From the NCBI GenBank assembly GCA_018240685.1, contig JAFEFG010000002.1, positions 20,075 through 84,074 on the forward strand: a stretch of DNA of 64,000 nt, written 5' to 3'. The number at the start of each line of letters is the position of its first letter. Position 1 is the first letter of the stretch. Below the pieces are notes generated by a model. It ran no database searches, was not told the origin of the DNA, and saw only the letters and a list, made by a program, of their open reading frames with translations. This stretch comes from Pseudomonadota bacterium. GTDB lineage: Bacteria > Pseudomonadota > Alphaproteobacteria > Reyranellales > Reyranellaceae. Shown here in pieces: positions 41,442 through 49,246 of this stretch. The position numbers and the translations under genes were made by a program.

Positions 41442-41600
41442 TCAGGTCAGGTTGATGATCGGAGCGAGCGCGTTGACGATCGATCGGCCGACATTCGTCA
41501 CGGTAGCGACCACGACGAGCGTGATCATGCCAAGAATCAGGCCGTATTCGACGGCGGTCACGGCGCGCTGGTCCACGAAGAGGCGGCGAATCACCGACAT
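41442..41600 (-). CDS. Flp family type IVb pilin
   Basis: This 52-residue protein (MSVIRRLFVDQRAV start) contains TAVEYGLILGMITLVVVATV, the Flp signature with Glu5-Tyr6 and one hydrophobic helix, then NVGRSIVNALAPIINLT. The residue before the expected cleavage is Ala rather than Gly, which is unusual. AAGGAG lies nine bases upstream of ATG 41600. It shares a unit with the 46-residue gene that follows. Confidence 0.85.
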   Translation of the reverse strand: MSVIRRLFVDQRAVTAVEYGLILGMITLVVVATVTNVGRSIVNALAPIINLT

Positions 41601-41718
41601 TATCCCACTCCTTGAATCGGTCGGCCAAGATTAGGGCCTGGCGCCTTGGCGACAACGACCGACTTGTAACGATGGTAAGACTTGTGTCCGGCGCGCGGTC
41701 GGCCCGGCAACAAATGGA

Positions 41719-41745
41719 AAGGGCGGACCTTTCGGTCCGCCCCTT
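41719..41745 (-). terminator. Rho-independent terminator after the flp gene
   Basis: The stem GGGCGGACC / GGTCCGCCC encloses the four-base loop TTTC. On the minus strand it is followed by TTTCCATTTGTT, a broken T-tract. It lies about 25 bases after the stop of the 54-residue Flp pilin and before the next pilin pair, so the first pilin can be made separately and at higher level. Confidence 0.75.
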
Positions 41746-41770
41746 GCCTGTCTGATCGGGCAGACAGCGA

Positions 41771-41935
41771 CTACTGCAGCGCCGTGTTCACGTTGCCGAG
41801 CAGCGTGTTGAGGTTGGTGCCGACCGACTTGAAGGCCGTGACGGCGGCGACGGCGATCAGCGAAGCGATGAGCGTGTATTCGATGGCGGTGGCGCCCTGT
41901 TCGTTCTTCATCAGGCGACGGAAAATGGACAGCAT
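41771..41935 (-). CDS. Flp family type IVb pilin (canonical)
   Basis: This 54-residue prepilin has a basic leader MLSIFRRLMKNEQG, then ATAIEYTLIASLIAVAAVTA with Glu5-Tyr6 and tail FKSVGTNLNTLLGN. The Gly before ATAIEY gives the standard prepilin peptidase site. TTGGAGATACAC precedes ATG 41935. It is probably the major pilin of a Tad (tight adherence) system whose export genes are elsewhere. Upstream, ACCTCA (42049) and TGAGGT (42064) form a small inverted repeat that might be an operator. Confidence 0.92.
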   Translation of the reverse strand: MLSIFRRLMKNEQGATAIEYTLIASLIAVAAVTAFKSVGTNLNTLLGNVNTALQ

Positions 41936-42188
41936 GTGTATCTCCAAAAGAAGTCGATATTTGACCGACGCTCCTGCCCCTCCGGGTCGCCGGGTCTGGG
42001 GCCCGACGGTGGCTGAACATTTGCGCTTGGGCCTAAAATTGCGCCCACACCTCAACAATGTACTGAGGTATGTATGGTAAAATATTGAAATAGATACCGG
42101 ACTCAATGCACCTATTGTATCAACTGCTTCTGTCATGCGATCCGTGGAAGGGGCGTGGTATCGTGAGTAACGACAGGGGAGGCATGTC

Positions 42189-42995
42189 ATGAAGTCAATT
42201 CTGACAATGGCCTGGACGGCGGAAGATCCGTCCGCGTTTGATCTGGCAGCGAAGCTTGCGCGTTCTTTCGAGGCGCGCCTGGTGGGGTTGGAGCCGCCGT
42301 CCTACGGCGTCATGAGCATGGCGTGGGCCGACGCCGGCATGGGAGCGCCCATCGGCGGCGGCCTGGCCGAGGACGCGGAGGAGCGCCAGCGCGTGGCGGC
42401 GGTGCGGCAGGCGTTCGAACAGCGCGCGGTGGGGCTCGCCTCCGAATGGCGCACGGCGGACGACAGCGGGCCGACGGCCATCGGCATCATCGGCCGCGCC
42501 TACGATCTGATCGTCATGCCGCAGCCCGGCCCGCTGCCGAAGATGCCGGAAAGCGTGTTCGAAACGGCGCTGTTCGACACCGGGCGGCCGGTGCTGGTGG
42601 TGCCGGCGGGCTTCAGCGGCATGGTCGGCAAGCGCATCCTGTTCGCCTGGAACGGCTCGACCGAGAGCGCGCGGGCGATTTCGATCGCCATGCCGATGCT
42701 CAGCCGGGCCGAGTCGATCGACGTCCTGAGCGTCGACGGGGCGATGGTGCCGGGTCCGAGCGCGGCGGAGATCGCCCAGTCGCTGGCGGCGCACGGCCTC
42801 AAGGTGACCAGCCAGCACGTCAAGCCCGGCACGCGGTCGGCCGGACAGACGATCGTCGACACGGCGATCGCCGGAGGCGCCGACCTGATCGTCAAGGGCG
42901 CCTATACCCAGAGCCGGCTGCGCCAGATGATCTTCGGCGGCATGACGCGACACCTGATCCTCAATTCGCCGCTGCCGGTGCTGTTCTCCTACTGA
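42189..42995 (+). CDS. Universal stress protein (UspA family)
   Basis: This 268-residue protein has a clear Usp domain in its C-terminal part: VGKRILFAWNGSTESARAISIAMPML (about 148-173 in pieces), ADLIVKGAYTQSRLRQMIFG with the G-x-Y/x nucleotide-loop region and MTRHLILNSPLPVLFS at the end. The N-terminal half is a second, degenerate Usp-like unit ending PVLVVPAGFSG. Double-Usp proteins respond to starvation or redox stress. GGGGAGGC precedes the ATG. It is divergent from the flp cluster. Confidence 0.9.
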   Translation: MKSILTMAWTAEDPSAFDLAAKLARSFEARLVGLEPPSYGVMSMAWADAGMGAPIGGGLAEDAEERQRVAAVRQAFEQRAVGLASEWRTADDSGPTAIGIIGRAYDLIVMPQPGPLPKMPESVFETALFDTGRPVLVVPAGFSGMVGKRILFAWNGSTESARAISIAMPMLSRAESIDVLSVDGAMVPGPSAAEIAQSLAAHGLKVTSQHVKPGTRSAGQTIVDTAIAGGADLIVKGAYTQSRLRQMIFGGMTRHLILNSPLPVLFSY

Positions 42996-43053
42996 GCGCC
43001 GGTGCGCGCTTGGCCGCGTCGATGCCGGCCGGGTTTGTGCTAGAACCCCGCGC

Positions 43054-44577
43054 ATGACGACCGGCCCGGGCTTGTTAGTCGCTGCAGGGCGCCGAGGCTG
43101 GATCGCCGCCGCGGCGGCGGCGACTGCCATGGTGCTCCTCGGCCTTGCCTATCTGATCGGAGGCCGCGAGCCGCCGCACCAGGGGCCGACGGTTGGCGAG
43201 AAGCTGTCGACGCTCGCGGCGGAGAGGGCGGTCCTGCAGGCACAGGCGGATGGCGAAACCAGGATCGGCCTGGTCGGCGCCTTCCGTGTCGCGGGCCTTC
43301 TGACGGACGCCCTCGCGGCGCGCCACGCCGCCGATCGCGACCGTCCCCTCGACACGCTGCCGATGGCGCATCAGCGTCTCTTCGGCGAGGCCGACGAACT
43401 CGTCGTCGCCCTGCGCGAGAGCGTGACCCTGCCCGGCGAAGGCAGTCGCCGCGCCGCGCGCGCGGCGGCACAGCTCGCGCAGCAGGCGCTCGACCGGCTG
43501 GCGAGCGACGGGCAGCCCCTGGTGCTCCAGTTCAGCCCGCGGTTCGTGCCGCCGCGGCGGGGGGCGGGCGAGCTGCGGCTCGATCCCCCCGTCGTCCGGC
43601 CCTCCGATATCCCGCTCGACCAGCCGCCCGTCCTGTCCCTGGGCGTCGGCACCAGGGTCGCGGCGGAGACGGTCCTTCCCGTGGTGCCGCGCTATGCCCC
43701 CGCCTTCGTCGAGACCGATGTCGCCGATCCGCCGGTCGATATCGAGATCGCCGCCGTCGGCTTCGACAGCGATGCGCCGCCGCCCGTGCTGACGATCGGA
43801 TCCTGGCGCGGCCCGGCGCGCGCGACGCCGCTGCGGCTGCACTTCGCCGTTCCGCGCAGCGCCTTCGCGACCGATGCGACGCGTACCGTCTTCGTCACGG
43901 GAAGGCTCTCCTATCGCCATGCTGCGCGCACCGACACGTTCGATCTCCTGTTCGTCGTCTTGCCCGACCACCCGGGTGCGTTCGCCCTCGACCAGAAGGT
44001 CCAGACCCTGGTGCCCGAGGCGACGACGCTGGTGTCGCCCGAGATCCTGGCGCGGGCGGAGGCCGGCCAGACCAAGACGGTGCGCCGCTGCTTCGATCCG
44101 CCGCCCGGCACCCGTTTCGACAAGTCGCAACGGCGCGTGGTGGAGGTCGAACGGCTGGGCTGGCTCGAGGATGTCGGTGACCCGACGCTCAACGACGGCA
44201 AGGTCGAGTTCGCCGCCAACGAGAAGCCGGACCAGATCTGCATCGTGGTCACGGCGAGGCCCGTCAACAAGGACGCGCGCACGGCCACGATCGGGCGGTT
44301 CGAGGCCACGCTGGTGCGCGACCGGCCGGAGGACAAGGCCGTGAAGAGCGGCGTGCGCGCCCTCGACTGGAACGAGGCGATGCACGTGCCGCTCGACCCG
44401 GGCGCCGTCGAATGGAAGCTCTATCTGCGCCTGCTGGGCGAGATCAATCGCGAGTTCGACGGGCCGCCGGGCAACACGGCCGCGGCGGTGCCGGAAGACC
44501 TGCCGTTCCTCAGGATCGACCGCGCGAAGGACGGCAAATCACTCGTCCTGCGCGCCGACCCGTCGGCAGAACCCTAG
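43054..44577 (+). CDS. Membrane-anchored protein of unknown function
   Basis: This 507-residue protein has a single membrane segment at about residues 16-36 (IAAAAAATAMVLLGLAYLIGG) and a large extracytoplasmic domain. I do not recognise it. A helical stretch (47-165, rich in Ala/Leu/Arg) is followed by a beta-rich part with GSWRGPARATPLRLHFAVP and LSYRHAARTDTFDLLFVVLP. The C-terminal third includes a VEVERLGWLEDVGDPTLND block. Cys residues are few (near 348 and 395). It starts 58 bases after the stress protein; no partner is obvious. Confidence 0.75.
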   Translation: MTTGPGLLVAAGRRGWIAAAAAATAMVLLGLAYLIGGREPPHQGPTVGEKLSTLAAERAVLQAQADGETRIGLVGAFRVAGLLTDALAARHAADRDRPLDTLPMAHQRLFGEADELVVALRESVTLPGEGSRRAARAAAQLAQQALDRLASDGQPLVLQFSPRFVPPRRGAGELRLDPPVVRPSDIPLDQPPVLSLGVGTRVAAETVLPVVPRYAPAFVETDVADPPVDIEIAAVGFDSDAPPPVLTIGSWRGPARATPLRLHFAVPRSAFATDATRTVFVTGRLSYRHAARTDTFDLLFVVLPDHPGAFALDQKVQTLVPEATTLVSPEILARAEAGQTKTVRRCFDPPPGTRFDKSQRRVVEVERLGWLEDVGDPTLNDGKVEFAANEKPDQICIVVTARPVNKDARTATIGRFEATLVRDRPEDKAVKSGVRALDWNEAMHVPLDPGAVEWKLYLRLLGEINREFDGPPGNTAAAVPEDLPFLRIDRAKDGKSLVLRADPSAEP

Positions 44578-44613
44578 CGCCCCCGGTCATCGGCCAATCG
44601 CGACCCTGGCCAG

Positions 44614-45669
44614 TCACCCGCCCGGTTCATGCGGCGCTTCGGGAATGCTGCCGTCGGCCGAGAGCAGGATGGCGACGGGGCGCGTGGCCTCGAAATGCGC
44701 CAGCACGATCAGCATCACCACCATGATGGGCACGCACAGGAACATGCCGACGACGCCCCACATCGTGCCCCACACCATCAGCGACACGATCACGACCAGC
44801 GGCGAGAGGTTCAGCGATCGGCCCATGACCGCGGGCTCGATGACGTTGGCCATGACGATCTGGATGGTGCCGATGACGATCAGCACGATCAGGAACGGCG
44901 TCAGGTGGTCGAACTGCACCAGCGTCAGCAGCGACGGCGCCACGATGGCGAGGATCGAGCCGATCGTCGGGATGTAATAGAAGAAGAACACCATCGTCGC
45001 CCAGAAGCCGGCGAAGTCGACGCCGACCCAGGTCATCACCACGTAGGCCAGCGTAGAGGTGACGACGGCGAGCACGGTCTTGATCCGCAGGTAGACCCGG
45101 ATGTCGCGGTCGATCTGTTCGAGAACGGACAGGATGCGGGCCTGCTGGTCGCCCGGTCCGACGATCATCGCCAGCTTGCGCCGGAACCGCACCTGCTCGA
45201 CGAACAGGAAGCCGGCATAGATCAGCACGATGCCGGCGACGCTCACCAGCGATGCCGCGAAGGTGGCGACGCCGCCCAGCGTCTCGGCGAGGCTGATACG
45301 GTCGAAGAGCTGGCCGAGGGTCGGCGCCTGCCCCATGCCCGTCAGCGCGGCGAGCTGGTCGAGCAGCTTCTGTAGCCGCCCCTCGTAGGTCGGTGCCGCC
45401 GCCGCCACGGCGCTGACATTGTGCCCGAGCGTCCGGCCGACGACACCGACGAGGCCGCTCATGATCAGCACCGCCGCCAGCAGCGCCAGCGGCCGCGGGA
45501 CCCGGAACCGCCCGATCCGCGGCCGCTCGATGGCGTCGGCGACGGCATCGATCATGTACCAGAGGGCCAGCGCCAGGACGAACGGCAGGATCAGTCCACG
45601 AGCCGCCACGAGCAGGTACATCGTGGCTGCAATCACGATTGCCCACAGGGCGGCGCGCTGCAACGTCAT
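44614..45669 (-). CDS. AI-2E family transporter (PerM-type)
   Basis: This 351-residue protein has seven to eight membrane segments. Family traits: LILPFVLALALWYMIDAVADAI at the start, FFFYYIPTIGSILAIVAPSLL in the second half, NLSPLVVIVSLMVWGTMWGVVG and FLCVPIMVVMLIVLAHFE at the end. Members export autoinducer-2 or act as Na+/H+ antiporters; substrate is not predictable. The open frame continues well upstream, but ATG 45669 directly precedes the first helix. It is divergent from the DUF805 gene. Confidence 0.88.
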   Translation of the reverse strand: MTLQRAALWAIVIAATMYLLVAARGLILPFVLALALWYMIDAVADAIERPRIGRFRVPRPLALLAAVLIMSGLVGVVGRTLGHNVSAVAAAAPTYEGRLQKLLDQLAALTGMGQAPTLGQLFDRISLAETLGGVATFAASLVSVAGIVLIYAGFLFVEQVRFRRKLAMIVGPGDQQARILSVLEQIDRDIRVYLRIKTVLAVVTSTLAYVVMTWVGVDFAGFWATMVFFFYYIPTIGSILAIVAPSLLTLVQFDHLTPFLIVLIVIGTIQIVMANVIEPAVMGRSLNLSPLVVIVSLMVWGTMWGVVGMFLCVPIMVVMLIVLAHFEATRPVAILLSADGSIPEAPHEPGG

Positions 45670-45789
45670 GCGCTTCACTATAAGCAGTGTAGACTGCCGA
45701 GGGGAACGCGGTCGAACGTCAGCCCCGCGTAACGGAGCCGGCGCACGATCTCTTCTCCAATCAGCCTTGGAATCTCGGGGGAGATGACG

Positions 45790-46176
45790 ATGCAGGAACT
45801 GCTGTTCAGCTTCACGGGGCGCGTCAATCGCGCCAAGTTCTGGCTTACCTTGCTGGCCGTCGATATTGCCGCGACGGTCCTTCTGTCGATCGTGCAGGTG
45901 GCGACGGGGAGTACCTTCGTGCCCGACGCGGAGGGCAACATGCCCTCGCCCGGGCTTGGCGCCGGCGTGATCGTCCTGATCATCCTGATCGCGTGGATGT
46001 GGATCGGCCTCGCCATCGGCGTGAAGCGCTTCCACGACCGCAACAAGAGCGGCTGGTGGATCCTGATCAACCTGGTGCCCGTGATCGGCGGGCTCTGGTA
46101 CCTGATCGAATGCGGCTTCCTGAAGGGAACAACCGGTCCCAACCAGTACGGTCCCGACCCGCTGGCATCGGCCTGA
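45790..46176 (+). CDS. DUF805 family membrane protein
   Basis: This protein of about 128 residues matches DUF805: MQELLFSFTGRVNRAKFW at the start, then two or three membrane segments, RFHDRNKSGWWILINLVP and ENGFLKGT-like GFLKGTTGPNQYGPDP at the end. Members are small inner-membrane proteins of unknown role. ATG 45790 has GGGGAG six bases upstream, whereas ATG 45784 sits directly on it; the later start is preferred. It converges with the S1/P1 nuclease gene. Confidence 0.88.
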   Translation: MQELLFSFTGRVNRAKFWLTLLAVDIAATVLLSIVQVATGSTFVPDAEGNMPSPGLGAGVIVLIILIAWMWIGLAIGVKRFHDRNKSGWWILINLVPVIGGLWYLIECGFLKGTTGPNQYGPDPLASA

Positions 46177-46227
46177 CGCGCCGCGCCGGGCATCGCTCGC
46201 CGCGGCTGAAGCAAGAGTCGTCGCGCT

Positions 46228-47256
46228 TCAGTCGCGGCCGAAGTCGTCGCGCGTGAGGATGTGCTTGCCGCTTTCGATGTCGCGCACTTTGATCTCCGGA
46301 TAGCCGACGCCCATGTCGGCGCTGGCGCGCCAGGCATCGACGATCATGTCGCGGGCGGCGGCTGCGCCCGCGGCGAGGCGTGCGGTCGCGAAGGCGATGC
46401 CGGCGGCGTTGCCGTCCGTGAAGGCGCCCGCCTTCTCGAGTTCGTAGAAGGGCACGACCTGGGCGTGGCTTCCCAGGATCTCGGCCCGGGCCCGGTCCTG
46501 GATCGTGCAGGCGCAGGGCCGGTAGGCCGGGACGGTCTGCTTCACGGCCTCCCGCCGCACGTTCGCGCGCACGAAGGCGCCTTCGAACTGCGCATGGATT
46601 CCGCGCCGGTTGGAATAGCCGGCGGGGTTGGGGAACGGTCCCCAGCCGTCGAAATGCTCGCTCACATGCAGCGGCTGGCTGGCATCGCCGACATAGTGGC
46701 TCCAGACGCCGAGATCGTGGATGACCAGCCGCTCCCGGCGCCGGCGATCCTCGTCGAACCATGTCCGGTCGGCCGGCGTGGCCGCGCTGCGGGCGCCGAC
46801 CACGTCCGCACGCCAGTAGGCGAAATCCTTCACGAGCTGCTGCCATCCGTCGACGATCGCCAGCGGCAGGTAGCCGGCCTTGTATTGCGTGAAGCCCTTG
46901 GCGCGCAGCGCCGTGTCGTAGGCTTCCCGCGTGAGCGGCGCGGACTCGAGCGGGAAGGCGCCCGCCACCCACCCGACGTCGTCGAGATCGACGAAGTGGC
47001 CGGGGTCGCGCTCGCTGTCGTGCGTCAGGCCGGCGCCCTTCGAGCGATCGAGTTCGCGTCCCAGGACGGCAATGTCCGCGACGGCCTCGGGCGTGCGGAC
47101 GAAGGCCGGCAGCTCGTCGGGCAGCATCTCCGTCGCTACGCCGCTGATCAGTTCGTGACCGGTCGCGCCCCAGGCGAAGGCGGCCCTCTCCGGCACGAAC
47201 AGGACGAGCGTAGCGGCCAGGCCAAGAGCCATGCCGCGCCGCAACGGTGCTGTCAC
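46228..47256 (-). CDS. S1/P1 family nuclease, secreted
   Basis: This 342-residue protein has a signal peptide whose cleavage after AAFA would expose Trp29 as the mature N-terminus. That is the essential zinc ligand of this family (WGATGHELISGVA). Further zinc ligands follow in LTHDSERDPGHFVDLDD and IHDLGVWSHYVGDASQPLHVSEHFDG. Such enzymes degrade single-stranded DNA/RNA in the periplasm or outside. I chose GTG 47256 because it forms a GTGA overlap with the upstream gene; ATG 47283 is an alternative. A near-terminal Cys-Ala-Cys is present (PCACTIQD). Confidence 0.85.
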   Translation of the reverse strand: MTAPLRRGMALGLAATLVLFVPERAAFAWGATGHELISGVATEMLPDELPAFVRTPEAVADIAVLGRELDRSKGAGLTHDSERDPGHFVDLDDVGWVAGAFPLESAPLTREAYDTALRAKGFTQYKAGYLPLAIVDGWQQLVKDFAYWRADVVGARSAATPADRTWFDEDRRRRERLVIHDLGVWSHYVGDASQPLHVSEHFDGWGPFPNPAGYSNRRGIHAQFEGAFVRANVRREAVKQTVPAYRPCACTIQDRARAEILGSHAQVVPFYELEKAGAFTDGNAAGIAFATARLAAGAAAARDMIVDAWRASADMGVGYPEIKVRDIESGKHILTRDDFGRD

Positions 47257-47636
47257 GATCCGACCGTGAAGGAGTCGAGCCATTTCCGGGCGGCGGGTGT
47301 GTCGGAGAAGATCTTCACCTGTCGGGGCCCCACGGCCAGCGCGGTGAACATCTGCGCGTGTTCCCGATGCCCGTCGGTCGGCGCAACGATGGCGAGCGGC
47401 CCCATGCCGTCCGGCATGGTACGCACATAGGCCTGTATGCGAGCGCCGAGCGCCATCATGTCGCCGTCGACCAGGCCCAACGTGGCGTCGGTGAGCTCGA
47501 ACAGCTTGCGGTAGGGCATTGCGCCGTCGACGACGATACCGTCGAGGTAGGACTCGATGTCCGCGCGGGTCAGCGGCCCTTCGCACGCGACCAGGACCAG
47601 GCGCTCGGGATGGGAGATCGTCCAGCGGATCGGCAT
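47253..47636 (-). CDS. STAS/SpoIIAA-like protein of unknown function
   Basis: This 127-residue protein (MPIRWTISHPERLVLVACEG start) has an alternating beta-alpha layout with the length and pattern of STAS/SpoIIAA-like folds: TRADIESYLDGIV, KLFELTDATLG, GPLAIVAPTDGHREHAQMFTAL and ARKWLDSF. I do not know a named function. It is upstream of and overlaps the nuclease gene by four bases, so the two are coupled. The 276 bases between it and the next plus-strand gene hold no clear gene. Confidence 0.72.
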   Translation of the reverse strand: MPIRWTISHPERLVLVACEGPLTRADIESYLDGIVVDGAMPYRKLFELTDATLGLVDGDMMALGARIQAYVRTMPDGMGPLAIVAPTDGHREHAQMFTALAVGPRQVKIFSDTPAARKWLDSFTVGS

Positions 47637-47912
47637 TGTCTTCGACTATGCCGACAAATCCCCCCCGTGCAACCGCCGGCTGGCGCGCCGGATTGCGTGG
47701 CGATTGTCGCTCCCCGGCAGCATTTCGGCGATGTCACAATCGCGTTTGCGGGCTGGCATCCGGCCACGATGCGCCAGCGTCCTCATCGTTTCCGTGCTCG
47801 ATGTCCGCGGCCGCATTTTTTCGGCAGGCCGGTCCGGTTTGCAGAGCCTCTGATCTCGCGTTTTTGCGGCGTCGAGTTGACCGGCTGGCGGAAAGCCACC
47901 GATACTTTGAAA

Positions 47913-48113
47913 ATGCAGCCTTTGTGGGAAGGTATTCTCGAAGCCGTCGCGTTGCTGTTCAGCTTCGCGATCTGTGGTCTTCTTGGCACCAAGATCGGCG
48001 AGAGGAACGACAGGCGAGGCAACAGCACGAACACGGATGTCGTCTTCTTCCTGATCTTCGGTGTGGCCGGCGCGGTCGCCGTCGGTTGGGCGTGGGAGGC
48101 CTTGCTGGATTGA
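47913..48113 (+). CDS. Small two-helix membrane protein
   Basis: This 66-residue protein (MQPLWEGILEAVALLF start) has two membrane helices, about 8-25 (EAVALLFSFAICGLLGT) and 43-62 (DVVFFLIFGVAGAVAVGWAW), separated by a polar loop GERNDRRGNSTNT. I do not recognise it. No strong ribosome site precedes the ATG. The stop overlaps the next start (TGATG), which supports its reality by coupling. Confidence 0.6.
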   Translation: MQPLWEGILEAVALLFSFAICGLLGTKIGERNDRRGNSTNTDVVFFLIFGVAGAVAVGWAWEALLD

Positions 48114-48367
48114 TGTCCGCGATCGAAGCCACCGGCAGGGCTGTCATGGTCGCACACGAACGGCGGGCCGAGGACGCCTACGAGGCGATGTATAGCGCCC
48201 GCCCCGTCGCGGTGAAGGACCTCTACGAGGAGGCTCTGCAGCAATTGCGGCTGGCGATCGCGGCGGCGACGGCCAATGGCTTCTCCGATGACGCGAGGCG
48301 GCTGGATCGCCGGCTTGCACACATCGAGGCCGTCTATGAAAGCCAGTTCCGCCATGTTGGCCGATGA
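48113..48367 (+). CDS. Small helical protein of unknown function
   Basis: This 84-residue protein (MSAIEATGRAVMVAH start) is predicted to be almost wholly alpha-helical with no signal or membrane segment; it contains LYEEALQQLRLAIAAATANG and ARRLDRRLAHIEAVYES, which could form an antiparallel hairpin. It begins in the stop of the upstream small membrane protein. Family not recognised. Confidence 0.6.
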   Translation: MSAIEATGRAVMVAHERRAEDAYEAMYSARPVAVKDLYEEALQQLRLAIAAATANGFSDDARRLDRRLAHIEAVYESQFRHVGR

Positions 48368-48459
48368 CAGCGGCCTGGTGTTCGGGTGATCGTTGCGTCA
48401 GCGTTGTCTGTGGCTTTGCGTGGTCGGGATATCGGGTTCCAAGATCGCAGGAATGAAGC

Positions 48460-49236
48460 ATGCGCTACGTGGGGGGAGCCGTCCTTGAGATATTGAGGGC
48501 GATCGCTCTGGGGCTGATGGGCTTTGCATTTGTCGGGCTTGTCTACCGGGCGGCCGGCTATCTGCTGCCCGATGCGGACCTCGACATGCTCGCCATAGAC
48601 CAGCCGCTGGACAATGTGCCGGCGCGGATGGGCATCGCCTTCGCCGTTCTGGCGATGATCGTCTACGGTCTTGTGCGGGCCGTCGTTCTCTGGCGCCGCC
48701 GACGCCGTGGCCGGACGCCGGTATCGGGCGGCGCAGGCGCCGCGCTTCGATGGATCGCGATCTGCCTGGCTGCCTTCTGCGTCATGAGCGCCGGAAGCTG
48801 GGCCCTGACCGGCCCGCTGATCGCCAGGCTTTCGCGGGAGACGCCCGACGGTCTCGTCATCGGCGTCTACAGCTGCCAGCAGGACGACATGGCCTTCGGG
48901 ATCGGCGACCGCAACCGTCTCTACATCTTCGGCGAGCCGTCCGCCGTCACCTTCCGCTACGATCCCGTCCGCCGCATCGTCTCCATCGAGTCGAACCTGT
49001 CGACGATGCCGCTTTTCCCGGTCAGCACCGTCCTGCGATACGTGCCCAAAGGCGAGGTCGGCTCGTCGCCCGAGTTCGTCGGCCCGGGAATCGAATACGC
49101 GTTCAAGGACACCATCGTGCCGGGCGTTCCCAGTCCTCCGCAGGCGAGGCCGCGGATCTGGTGCCCCTTCCGGCTGGGAGCCGAGGTGAGACGCCGCAGC
49201 GACGGCTATCTCGGCTGGGTCGGACTGGTCCATTAG
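48460..49236 (+). CDS. Inner-membrane protein of unknown function, first gene of a four-gene unit
   Basis: This 258-residue protein has three membrane segments (about 8-30, 57-77, 97-117) and a periplasmic C-terminal domain of about 140 residues that contains IGVYSCQQDDMAFGIGDRN-like beta segments and two Cys (YSC and WCPF). I do not recognise it. The next gene starts 10 bases later, so it begins a probable operon of four unknown envelope proteins (48460-53794). Confidence 0.72.
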   Translation: MRYVGGAVLEILRAIALGLMGFAFVGLVYRAAGYLLPDADLDMLAIDQPLDNVPARMGIAFAVLAMIVYGLVRAVVLWRRRRRGRTPVSGGAGAALRWIAICLAAFCVMSAGSWALTGPLIARLSRETPDGLVIGVYSCQQDDMAFGIGDRNRLYIFGEPSAVTFRYDPVRRIVSIESNLSTMPLFPVSTVLRYVPKGEVGSSPEFVGPGIEYAFKDTIVPGVPSPPQARPRIWCPFRLGAEVRRRSDGYLGWVGLVH

Positions 49237-49246
49237 GGGGCGGGCG

